From: Lepas anatifera
Lineage: Eukaryota > Arthropoda > Thecostraca > Lepadidae
Length of the DNA stretch: 64,000 nucleotides
NCBI GenBank assembly: GCA_034440635.1
Contig: JAOTON010001526.1
Span: 3,605,001 to 3,669,000, forward strand
Direction of reading: 5' to 3'
Part shown: positions 15,391 through 26,767 of the stretch, piece after piece
Position numbering within the stretch: the stretch's first letter is position 1
Layout of the letters: each line of letters starts with the position of its first letter
The notes under the pieces: generated by a model
Told to the model about the DNA's origin: nothing
Database searches by the model: none
Seen by the model: only the letters and a program-made list of their open reading frames with translations
Program-made: the position numbers and the translations under genes

Positions 15391-16764
15391 GGTACGGGTA
15401 ATCACCGAGGAAAGAAGAAAAATAATGAAAAGAAACGACAATTATTAGTTAAAGTTGCGCTGTAAAAGCTGAATTGTCTCAAAAACGTCATATTTGTCAT
15501 CTAGAGAAATATGGTTAAAAAGATACCAAACAAAGGAAATTTTTAATAGACGTAAAGTCAAAGTTCCTGGAAGTGAATAAAAAATCAGGCAACAGGCACC
15601 TTTCTAAAGCTAGATTTAAATTTATTTTCTAAATTTGTAATCTAAACCTAGCTTTAGTTACAAAATACAATCTTAGAACTCGAAATAAAATTTCCCTGTA
15701 TGTAGTTTTTTGCATTTCCTCTGCCATGTTTTGATCGCCAAAGGCCGGCAAAGCGGGTCTTTGTCAAAAGGTCCACTGTTCAAAGGGTCCACCGTTCAAA
15801 AGAAAATCATGCCAGCCCCTCCCCTTAGAACAAATGCTAGTCAGCGATGTGACGTCACAAGAGCGTACGGGAATCTTTCTTCGCTTGGGTCTTGTAGAAA
15901 ACTAGAGGTGAAAATATTCCAAATATTGTCATGTTTTCATGCAAATGTGAGAGAATGGAAGGGGGAAAATGCTTTAGCTGTGGAAAAAATTATGCTTTAT
16001 CGAATTTAGTTATCAATTCAAATATTTTTTAAACTTTTGATTATACGGCGTGAAAGCAGTGGCAAATGACGTCTTTAAGGGAGAATACTTCGCTTGTAAA
16101 TATACCTTTGAATAAAAGTATTCTTGAAGTCGTGTATCATGAATGCAAGATAGCTCGTTAGGTAACGAAACGCTCATTGGCCTTGACACTAGCGGGGCTA
16201 GCCACCTGGTGGCAGGATACCGAAGCAGCTGAGCAACCGAGACGCTAGTTCAGCAACTGGCCGCTAGAGGGGAAGCCGGCTGTTTTAGCTCTGCCAGGAT
16301 TACTGCCTTAGGATTATGGGATTATTCTGGCCATTTTTACCTACGTGTGAAAGCCAGCCGCACATGACCGAATTCGTCATGAGAGTCGTCTGGGAGGAGA
16401 TAGAGGGCGTGGAGGCATTGAATCCATTACATCTAGCTAGGAATGTATGTTATTTCCGCTAAGACTCTTCGAATTGGGGTCCGTATTAGCCTCTGACCTT
16501 GTGGTAAAGGCAAAACTTCACATTTTCTGTCTTTGGATCGTATTTGTTTTGTCCTTTTCTTTCGCTTTTGTCTGTACTCGTCATGTTCTCTTGAACCTGT
16601 TCTGATAAGGTCAGTTGTGTCAAGCTAGAGCGCTAAAATAAACGTCATTGTAAAAGTCTTATGATCTCGTGTCATATTAGGTCACGAGGTAGCCTCAGGA
16701 GGTCAAACCACTATCAGAATGTCATTATATTTCACATAGCGGAGAAAATTATGACATTTTCCCA
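15391..16764. other. No gene recognised
   Basis: AT-rich, with short open frames that have no recognisable protein character. It contains a short self-inverted piece (CTAAAGCTAGATTTAAATTT / AAATTTGTAATCTAAACC-type) around 15605-15660. Two CTCF-like motifs lie at 16202-16275. Confidence 0.4.
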
Positions 16765-16768
16765 TTAA

Positions 16769-17845
16769 ATGGAGATACGCGAAAACAAATTTATTGGCTA
16801 CAGGGGTAGAAAAACTGACCATTTTGGCATTCTAAATGGTGACAGCCCAAGGTGGACAAGGTGACAAAAATTAGCTGATATGTTTGCTCCAGACGAATAA
16901 CGGAACAAATAGCCAAAATTTGCACATGCAATTTAAACTCGCAATGTTTTTCAACAACTAAGATGGTCTAGGAGTATCCCTTGGTATCCCAATAACTCAA
17001 AACGTGCTACATTTTGCAGCCTGGGCTGGTGACACATTTATGGTTTGGCATTTTTAATGGTGACAATCTGAACACTTTTTTGGCCCCTGATTGGCTAGAT
17101 CAAAAGGTCACAAAAAGTTGTTTCAGAAGTCCTATTCCAATTTTACGAATTCGGCCTGCAAATGCCTTAAAATTCCTTTCAAAGTCAACATTTCTAGACG
17201 ACTTTACCGTTACACCTCTTATCAGTTAATGTGACGTATCCACGGCTAAGGCTATCAATTTCTCTAAGAATTAGGTTATATCTATCCTAATTAGTGATGT
17301 AGAAGTTTAGACTACTATAGAAAAAAATTACTTAAGAAAAAACATTCCAAACCCCTTTTGAAACAGAAATATAGGGCTTAAAAGAAATCAAAATTAACCA
17401 ATGAGAAGCCTAAGATTCTCATACCGGGGTCACGTGACCTATTTGACGCAAAAAGTTTCGTCATTCTGGGGCTGAAGCAGAAAACGACTCAAGACCCCAG
17501 GTACGAAATGGCTGAAGATTTGAGTAGGTAATTGTATTTTTTTCCGTTTCTAGGGCAAACTAACTCATTTTTTAGTTTGTAAAGGCCTTGTAAAATTAAT
17601 TCACATACAAATACAGGAGAGACATTTGTATTACAAGAAAAATTACTTTTCAACTTTAAATAGTTTTCGAAAAATAGGTGATGGATGAAGGTTTCAGCAT
17701 TTTATCAGAACTGTTAACTTATTTCGATAATAAGTGGGTGGCCTCCCAAAATTGTGTCGAATATTTAAAAATAATTGACAGTTTCCTAATCAGGATTTTT
17801 CAAATAGCAAGAAACCACAATCATAATTTTTTCGCGTATCTCCCT
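16769..17845. mobile_element. Kolobok-like (TTAA) non-autonomous DNA transposon, copy A
   Basis: Flanked by TTAA at 16765-16768 and 17846-17849. Termini are ATGGAGATACGCGAAAA and, inverted, AGGGAGATACGCGAAAAA. The right half is homologous in inverse orientation to 19349-19830, including the GACGCAAAAGTTTCGTCAT and GGTACGAAA-GGCTGAAGA stretches. The TTAA duplication is typical of the Kolobok and piggyBac superfamilies. No transposase frame is present. Confidence 0.75.
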
Positions 17846-18827
17846 TTAAATTTACTTTACTAGATTGCAATGACTCTAACGGCATGAGAGCTGTGCCTAG
17901 TCTACTTAAGCATTGCATATTTTAGTGGAAATGGCCTATCGTGACCTAACTTGACCTCTGGAGGTCAAACATTTGGCCTGAGCGCTTAAACATGCGAAGT
18001 AATTTCTTATTAGATTTACACGAGCTTTTCAGTGCACTTTGCAGATTTGCGTTAACCCCCATATATTCGGAGTTACAGGAGGGCATCAATGGCCCCCGGT
18101 CGGGCGAAATTGGCGCCGGACCACTGGTGGGGCGTGGGTTAAAGCTAGCCTTTACGTATATGGAAATTTGCAGCGTGGCTAAAATAACAGCTTTATGGCA
18201 CATTTCGGGAAATTAGATACTGCTGTGTATTAGTTCGAACACTTTCACACATATGGTGGCTTTTCAAGCGCCGTCGTAATGAACGTGAAGTGATGAAGAC
18301 TATGAAAGGAGACGGTGTGCATGATATTAAACCTGACTACCTCAATTCACTCTGGTAATCAGACTTAAAGTTATTGAATATCAGTCGTTTTGAGCACGAA
18401 TAAATGATACTCTGCGGGAAATGATTACCAATTCTTTCCCGGTGTCGAATTCACGAACTCTTTAATCAGGAAATTTCCAAGAAAATGAAAAGAAAAATTA
18501 ATTAAAATACAAGGGATATGGGAGTGCGTCCCGGATATAACGTATATTCCGCGGACAGATCCTGTTGAATTCACCACAGTTCTTTATCACCCTTGCTATG
18601 TTGTAAGTGAGCAAATTACCAAGAAAATAGGCACCCGGATATCTATCGCCTTGGCTCACCCTGTTGTTATTTTCAACTTGTCATACTTCTTTTTATTTTT
18701 GGGATTATGTTCATCAATTTCTGTCATTGCCCTTGTTTGTCTAGTTTTCCCACGAAATGTTAAAAACGAAAAGTTATTTATTTCCGAATAGTTAGGAAGG
18801 TAGTTATTGGGGTTACGCCTATATATT

Positions 18828-19305
18828 TAAAACTAGCTGAAGTGCCAAGTTCCCTGTTTGATTTGCTCTTATTGATGATACAACTAGATTATTTTTTGCC
18901 TCCTTTCTTTCAGTATTGGTTCCAGATCGACATGTTTCAATTTGTTTTTTTGTTTTTTGGTACGCAATGGGCGTAGATACATTTGTTCCGAGACATATAA
19001 TTTTCGAAAATAGTGTTTGGGCCTAGGATCTCAAGCAATATATCTGGATTGTATTCTAAAATCTAAGAAATGTTAAGGAAAAAGGACGCTCAATAAAAGG
19101 ATAAAGAACTTTGCCCCAGTTGCTATATAACACCTATTCCGTGGACGGTCCTGCTGATGAAGCCGCTGACTTACCCCTCCCTAGCCATTGGTTGGAGATC
19201 CCAGGAGATTGGGGAGGTCAGTACTCCCTTCGACTTTGGGTCTCTGATAGGCTTTGTACGGGGCTTGTATTGCTGTGCCAGCGTTAAGCCATCCAGGACC
19301 ACCAC
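18828..19305. repeat. Dispersed repeat, uninterrupted copy
   Basis: Runs from AGCTGAAGTGCCAAGTTCCC to AAGCCATCCAGGACC. A diverged copy occurs at 49902-50221 and 52152-52305, split by a hAT-type element, so this copy serves as the empty site. The family is not identified. Confidence 0.8.
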
Positions 19306-19348
19306 TTATTGGTGCCCCCTGAGCTAGTACCTATTTAGTGCCCTTGAA

Positions 19349-20120
19349 AGGGAGATACGCAAAAATATTATTGTGGTTTCTTGCTATTTGAAAAATCCGG
19401 ATTACGAAACTGTCAATTATTTTCGTATTTTCGGCAAAATTTTGGGAGGCCACTCACTTATTATCGAAATAGGTTAATAATCCCGATAAAATGCTAAAAC
19501 CTTCACCCATCACGTACTTTTCGAAAACTATCTAAAGTTAAAAAGTAATGTTTTTTGTAATAAAAATGTATATTCTCATGTATTGGTATTTGAATTAACT
19601 TTCAAAAGTCTTTGAAAATACAAAATGAATTAATACGCCCAAAAAACGGAAAAAACATAATTACTCACGTCTTCAGCCGTTTCGTACCTCGGGTCTTGAG
19701 TAGTTTTCTGCTTCTACCCCAAGATGACGAAACTTTTGCGTCAGAAAGGTCAAGTGACCCCCAATGAGGTGACTGTACGTTCTGATCGGTCAATTGTGAT
19801 TTCTTAAAAGTCCTATATTTTTGTTTTAATATTATTTTTGGCTGTAACTTTTTTAAAATAACTTTTTATTTAATAGTTTTAAACTTTCATGTCACTGCTT
19901 AGGAAAAATGGGACCGGTTTCTTAGAGAAATTGATAGCCGTAGCCGGGGGTAGGTCATTCACATCGATAAGAGGTGTACCGGTAAAGTCGTCTAGAAATG
20001 TTGACTTTGAGAGAAACTTAAAGACATTTGCAAGTCGAATTCGCAAAAATGATAATGGGACTCCTGAAACAACTTTTTGTGACCTTTTGATCTAGCCAAT
20101 AATTTTTTTCGTATCTCCCT
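19349..20120. mobile_element. Kolobok-like non-autonomous DNA transposon, copy B
   Basis: Terminal AGGGAGATACGCAAAAA and the inverse CGTATCTCCCT, flanked by TGAA at 19345-19348 and 20121-20124. It lies opposite in orientation to copy A and is 772 bp against 1077 bp. The flank TGAA in place of TTAA may be a variant target or later mutation in both flanks. No coding potential. Confidence 0.72.
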
Positions 20121-20124
20121 TGAA

Positions 20125-20310
20125 GCTGATCTGGGCCTCTTGAGTTGAGGAATTTCATCAGCAGCTCTAGGGCCCTGAGCTTAGCTGGTCACACTGAGGC
20201 TGATGAGGGCCCCTGGGCTGGTATGGGGCTCCTGGCCTGATTAAGTGCCTCCTGACTTGATCTGGTACCCCCGAGTTGATATGGTCCCCGAGCTGGTCGG
20301 GGTGCTGCCT
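20125..20310. repeat. GGGCCCCTGAGCTGGT-type degenerate array (short)
   Basis: Words such as GGGCCTCTTGAGTTGA, GGGGCTCCTGGCCTGAT and CCCCCGAGTTGATATGG repeat at about 20-bp spacing. Same type as 22830-23620, 24880-25680 and 56750-58725. Confidence 0.6.
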
Positions 20311-22829
20311 AAGCACCCCTGATTATATAAATTGCTAATTATACTGATGGATTCTGGGGAGGGATGTGCTAAAAAGGCATGTGCCCCTGAGCTCAGAGAG
20401 CAGTCCCCTAAACCAGGATTTCTACTAATTAATCTAAATGAAGAACTAGTTTTTCACAATTTTCAGCCCTGTCACACCATCCCCACAAAACCACCAGCCT
20501 CTTTACCTTTTTTACTCTAACTGGGACTGATCCTCGAAAATATGGAACTTGATAAACGCGTTAAAAAGATATCTCTCAAATTATTCCGGCAGCAAAAATG
20601 GTCCAATGCCACTTTGCCACTCCTCCTCCTACACCCCTAGAGGGAGCCGCGGAACTTAATCCGCGTTCAACCAGGGCTCACTCGTCACGACAAAACCAGT
20701 GGACATAACAAGTGAATTTTCGACTCCAATATATCTTAGCTTGCACATAGTGAGATATCACAGGCTCCGCTGATTTCTCTGATGTTAAGTACTTTCCATG
20801 AGTTGGCTGACTTGTCCTTAAATCTATCCAAAACAGTCATGTTTTGACTACTTTGATGAGATTGCGGTGAAATTTTCTTTTTCCGGTTTTAATCGAGCTT
20901 CCCTTCTCCACCAATGTTTGATTTGCATTTTTCTCGTACCAAAGGTACCCAAAAGTTAATATAATTTAAGATATAGTAAGTTTTTAGGTTACGTTAAAAA
21001 GCCACCTTTTACTCCTGGCGTGCCCCTCAAAGGTGATGTGCCCCCCATTCGGAAGTTCTGGCTGCGCCCCTGCTTGTCACCGAATAGTGCTGACGGACCC
21101 AGGCCCCAAGTTCGGAACGGTGGGGGGAGGGGGGGCAGCTAAGTCAATACTCTGGAGATAAAGCCTGACGCGGCTGCCCTGGAAGAATCTCTGTTAGTCT
21201 ATGGAAACGTGCTAATTTCAGGAGTGGGACCTAAGCTATACTTCCACCACGGCCTGAGGCAGTGATCACGGTCACGAGTCACGGTCAGAGTTCACCCACC
21301 TCCCAAAATGGTATTGTATTAAAAAACTCACATCTTCCCTGGCTCTCTCGCATAAAGTGGGGAAAGCAAATTTCTTCCTGCCCATACCTTGAATGAAAAT
21401 GTAAGGAATCAACACGGGGAAATAACATCTTGGTATAACGCTTATGTCATGGAGCGTCGGCGTTACTAAAAAGAACTATTATATTTCACAAGCTAATAGG
21501 AGGGGATTAGGATAGATGGTGAGACCTCTAAGATTAAGATACAATACATTGCTTTACTCTTCAATTCAATACTTATTTTCAGATCACGTCTTTTCTGGTG
21601 TACGCATTGATCCTAGGGTCTACCCGTGAAGTGGTGTATTTACTCTGGTTCATTGCGGATTTCTCTCATGGCTACGGAGCGCTGCCAGCCCGACCTCAAC
21701 AAAAGAGGAGGGTACACCCAGTCATCCATCAATTACGCCCGCCGTGAAATACCGCTGTGCGGGGCGCGAGAGGGATAGGGCTCGTAATAGCCATGACACT
21801 TCCTCACGCTCAACACAATGCGCCCGTATTGCCCGTGGAGGCGAATTTCGACGAAGGGATGAAAAGGTATGCTTATGCGGTAACACAAGTGTTTGAATAA
21901 GGTGGCCACAGCAACAACATGCCAGGGTATCACTCAACCCTCTAACAAAAAGCTTTAGCCGGCCGATACTAAGTCGTCACCCGATACGTGCGCCGGCGAC
22001 AGTCCTGATACGTGCCGGACACGACAGTGGAGCCAACCGCACAATGGCTCCGTGGTGGGTGGGGTGGAGGGGACCATCACTCAGCGCTGCCGGGATGCTT
22101 ACCGGAGGGTTGGGTACAATGTACAATGCCAACTCACCGAGATAAATCAAACAGCTCCTGACAGTTTCGTGAAAGACGATTGCCAAAGATGGCACCTTTG
22201 TGTCAAAAACAGGCGTGCGTCTAAGCCTTACCTACGTCCGTCCTGGGAGGAAGCCGGAGTCACAGCACATTCACTCATACAGTGATCACGTACAATATAA
22301 TGATGGGCCCATTTATAACTGAAACTGATAGTCTCTCCGCCATCCGTAATGCCGCCCCTGCCCATAGCGTGCGTTCCCATTGTGTAAAGAACCGGTCATA
22401 TATAATCTACATTATACACTTCTCGCAATATAATTATAAACTGCTGTGATTATAACGCTGTGACCTGGAAAGTGAATATTTGTAAATATTTCTTAACATT
22501 TTGGTTACTGTCTTTACAACGACTGTTTCATTCACTTACGACCCAAGTGCTGCTTCCACCGATTTCGGGTGCCGAAGACGAACGAAAATTGGCGACACCT
22601 TGGATACGAACAGTGAATGCTAGACCAAAGCTCGAAGGAAAAACCATTTGAAGCTGGCCTTTTTTATTTTGTGCCACCCCTGGTTTTGAGTAAGCTTTCC
22701 CCGGCATACCATTGGGCGTCTCACTTGAACATGGACCACCTTCATCGATTTTTGCTTGCCCTCTTGTTTGTGATTGGGTGCCTATATTTCATGATTGACC
22801 GCCCTTTTTTCAGTACTGGAGCACCCCAC
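20311..22829. other. No gene recognised; unassigned short frames
   Basis: Mixed unique and repeat-like sequence. At 21669 an ATG opens a 37-codon frame (MATERCQPDLNKRGGYTQSS...) with no hallmark. It could be a first exon but nothing supports it. No RNA gene or TE protein is seen. Confidence 0.35.
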
Positions 22830-23620
22830 TGTAACATGCAACACAAACCCCCTTTCAAGGGGCCCGACCCCAACTCAGGGGGTATAAGATCAGCCGAGGG
22901 GCCCGTAACAGTTAAGAGGTTTCGAACCAGATAAGGGGTCATTGACGGCTAATGGAGCCCTAGTGCCAAAACCTGGGTTTCAAGATAAGCATGGGAGCCC
23001 TTACCATCTAGAAGGGACCCAGATAAGCTCAGGGGCTTAGAACCAGCTCAGGGGCCCCAGATCAGCTGAGCAAGTAAAAAAACTCAGGAGGCCAGACCAA
23101 CTGGGCCCCCAACGGGCTTAGAGGCCCCAAAGCAGCGTAGGGTCTAGATCAGCGCAATAGAGCCTGGACAAACTAAAAAATCCAATGCCATCTCAGGGGT
23201 TCTTACCAGCTCAATAAACACCAATCCAGCTAGGAACCCTACGATAAAGCCAAATACATTTTGTGTAGATCCTCTTAGGGGCTCTAGACCAGCTGGTGCC
23301 CGTCTCAATAATTCCACCATAGTGGTTCTTCTCAGCTCAGGGGGCCCCAAACAGCGTGGTGGAGTCTTAGGTCATGCCAGTAAGCTCCTTTGCAATACCC
23401 TCTCATGGCCCCAGAACAGCCCAGGGACTACTTGCAAAACTTACTCGCAGGAGGCTTCAAACCTATCTCAAAGGTCCAAAATCCGCTGAGAGGCCCCATA
23501 CCAGTTAAAAGGACCCGAAAATCTCAGATGAATCCAGTACCAGGGTTTCAGGATTAGTGCTGGCGCCTGAATATCTAAAGTGGCCCGGAAATATTGTGGC
23601 TTTAATTGGCCCCTGCCTTG
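22830..23620. repeat. GGGGCCC-core degenerate array, reverse orientation
   Basis: About 20-bp units such as GGGGCCCCAGATCAGCTGAG and GGCCCCAAAGCAGCGTAGG. The array is the reverse complement of the arrays at 24880 and 56750. Confidence 0.7.
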
Positions 23621-23806
23621 CTTGCGGGACTCCTTTGGTCTCTGCCCTCCGTGGCTACAACATCCGTCCCTGCTTGGGAGTAGTAGGTAAGTATTATATC
23701 TTAAACCCTTAATTCAAGCCAGTGACGGATCTAGGATTTCGTTAAGGGGGGCCCAGGCTCGGAGGGCGCCGAACCTGGGGGCGCCGAACCTGAGGGGCGC
23801 CAATTT

Positions 23807-24585
23807 CAGTGGCGGATCTAGCCGGTCGGTTTGGTAGGAGCAAACCAAAGTCGAAAAGCAAAAAAAAACGTCGCGCAGTAAAAGCTGCGCTACCAATATC
23901 ACTTGCCCGTAGAATTTTGGGTATTTGAGGCGAAAAGCAAAAAAAAACTTCACGGGGTGAAAAATATGGGCTCGAGATACTTCTTCCCATCCAAGGCTGG
24001 CTATACTATGACTTGCTATACTATGGAGGTCTGGCTATACTATAACTGAGCATTATTGATATTTACTCCATGATTCTGATGAAGGGCTGTGCCCGAATAT
24101 ATAATCCTCAGTGTTTTTTACATTTCCGGATTCGAGGGGACAGGCCAGGGAACATCTTATCAACTTATGTTCTGTTTGAAGTTGAGAGTTGGAACACCAA
24201 AATCTTGCTTATAAACTAAGAAGGAGTAGGGGAAAAAGGAGGTCGATCGCTTTGGGGGAGAAAACGCAGTTTTGCCCCGAGCTTTTTCGTTTGGGGAATG
24301 CCTTTTTCCCCTCCCCCTTGCATAGGCGGATCCAGGGGGCAAGGGGGGCACGTGCCCCCCCGATCGACCCTCGGCGCCCCCTGAAAGGTCGATGGCGCCC
24401 CCCTGAAATGTCGCTTCCCACCCCCCCAGGATGCGAAAGTCGGCGCCCACCGATAGGATTTGGCGCCCACCTGATAGCTTTTGCCGGTCATAAGTGGCGC
24501 CCCCTGGTCCGGATGGCGCCCCCCGGGAAGGTGCCCCCCGATCGGCAATCCTGGATCCGCCTATGCCCCCTTGGATCCGCTACTG
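23807..24585. mobile_element. hAT-type element nested in the 6.3-kb element
   Basis: Termini CAGTGGCGGATCTAGCC and, inverted, CAGTAGCGGATCCAAGG. The 8-bp flank GCCAATTT is perfect at 23799-23806 and 24586-24593. It is a relative of 5353-5713. It is itself interrupted by the MITE at 24321-24565. Confidence 0.88.
24321..24565. mobile_element. CATAGGCGGATCC MITE, innermost of three nested elements
   Basis: Termini CATAGGCGGATCCAGG and CCTGGATCCGCCTATG. The 8-bp flank CCCCCTTG is perfect (24313-24320 and 24566-24573). The inside consists of GGCGCC units at about 20-bp spacing. It is inverted relative to the copy at 44114-44377. Confidence 0.9.
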
Positions 24586-24879
24586 GCCAATTTAACACCC
24601 AAAAGGCGGCCAGTGTCAATGAAGAACGCGTTTAAAAAAGGATTTGTAAATGCTTATTTTCATGAAAGCTTCCTCTCAGTGAGGACATGTTCACGTTTAC
24701 CATCAAGCATATTTCAGGCCAGCTAACGACTGGTACCGTGGTAGAAAATGCTGAAAGCACCCACTGACACTAACTGAAGCACGATGAGCAAATAATACAG
24801 TTATATTCGGTCATGGTAAAAACTGAGGTGTCGTATCCACCACCTCCACTTATCACAGTTGTCCTGGCTAACGGCTCCA

Positions 24880-25680
24880 TACTGAAATAGCCGATTGACG
24901 CTAACCTGAGCCTCATAGGCCGCAGAACCTCTGCGGGCCTGGGCCCCTGAGTTTTCGGTGACTTCCCTGAGTTTATATCGAGTCCCCTCAGCTGATCTGG
25001 GACCGCTTTAGTTAACCAGGCTCTCACACTGAACTTGAAACCTATATGTCGCCGCTGAGGCCTATTAAGCTTTTTGGGCCCTTTTATTGATATAGGGCCC
25101 CCTCAACCGGTCCTGGGCCCTCTGAGCTAAAAGCTGGAGCTCTGAGCTCTGAGCCCCAAGCTGGATTAGTGTCCCTTAAGCTGGTCAGGGTCCCCTGGGT
25201 TGGTATTGTTTTCGTTTAACTGATATAGATCCCTTCAGCTTGTTTGGGGCCCGTTGTGCGTATCTGGGCACTAGTTCGTCGAGGCACCCAGCTAGTCTGG
25301 CCCTATTAGTTTTATGGGCCTTCTGAGCTTCTGCAGGTTCCCCTCAGAGTGTCTGGGCCCCATGAGTTGAAAATTGGACCCCTGGGTTAGTTTTGGGTTC
25401 CTGAGCTTATTTAGAAACAGTTTAAATAGGTAGGCACCCCACGCTGGTCTTGAGAATCCTGTGTTGGCGCTGAGGTCAAATGAGCTCGTCGGGGGCCCTT
25501 ATCTGGGGCCCCCTTAACTGGCACGGACCCCTCAGCTGATTTTGGAGACCCAAAATCCTCCTACCGGATTCCACCCACGCCAGATTTCCTGACTCCCTGA
25601 GGGCCCCTGTGGGCCATTGGGGATTTTTTCCCGCGATCAGCGCTAGGGCCCCTCTCCCGAGACAAAGCTTACAACATGGC
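24880..25680. repeat. GGGCCCCTGAGCTGATCTGG-type degenerate array
   Basis: About 40 diverged units at 17-22 bp spacing (GGGCCCTCTGAGCTAAAAGC, GGGCCCCATGAGTTGAAA and similar). Opposite orientation to 22830-23620. Confidence 0.7.
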
Positions 25681-25729
25681 TCTGTGTATATACTCTAGCA
25701 TCTGCCAGAGTTGAGCTAGAATCATTTTT

Positions 25730-26640
25730 AGGCACACTTCGCTTCCTCTCGTTACGGCGAATCATCAAATAATGCATAATATGACTATACTAGGTCAAAA
25801 CATAAAAAATGACCTGACCTAAGGCTTGGTCAAGGTCACCATTTAGCCTAGCATAGTCAGTATGCATATGAATCAACTCACAATAGCAATAAAAATGGTA
25901 TCAAAATACGAGTTTTATCAATATTTCCTGCAAAGCAATTAACCCAAGTCTTAAAACCTGCTTAGGAAGCCCCACATGAACTCTCAGAGGTAACATGTCT
26001 AAACTTGCAACATGAACCGATAAAGAGGCCTAGGATACCATGATTTGGGGAATCCGAGGGTATTCCAAGCGGCGTCTGCAGACATAGAGCAATTTTTCGG
26101 CAAATTTTCGTTTTACCCCATGCATTTTCAATGGAGAGGTCATGATTCGTACCTGTCCCTAGGCCATCGATGGGAAAAATTCTGCAATAAATGTATTAGT
26201 ACTTTTTGGGCCCATTATATGGTACAAGTTTGAATTCGATACATTCACCCTTTTCTTACTTACGCCAACTTAAACATTTTTTGGGGTGAGGTCACTTGAC
26301 CTGCACTGGTGACCTGACCTGAGATGACTCAACATTAAAGTTTGAGGGAAAGTTGCGGAATTGATCAATGATAAGGTGTGACAAGTACTGTGTCGCTTCG
26401 CGCCGACGTTTTTTCGTGCCACTGGGAGACCTCGAGGGGGTGTTCAAGCACCCCCCCCCAACGGGCCGGAACGGGGCTCGAATACTCTAGAACAGGGCTG
26501 AGGCCAAAAGGGAAGGCTCTAAACAATGTCTGCAATTTTTGGGGTCAAGGTCCTTCAAGGTCATTGACCTATTACGGCACAACCCAACATATTATGCCTA
26601 ATTTACGCTATAACTAGCACTGTGCCCAAGCTTACCAATG
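25730..26640. repeat. AGGTCA-rich dispersed repeat inside the 6.3-kb element
   Basis: Clusters of half-sites (TGACCTGACCTAAGGCTTGG, GGTCACTTGACCTGCACTGG). The high-coordinate end has a GTCGCTTCGCGCCGACG stem and a run of C. Opposite orientation to the 10081 copy. Confidence 0.75.
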
Positions 26641-26767
26641 ACCTTTGATCAGGCCTTGATCACCAAGGCCAGTGACCTTTAAAATTGACCTGTAACCTTG
26701 ATCTAAACACTGAATAACCTTTACTTTGATATAATAGCATACGTCATTATAGGAATCGTAACATTAT

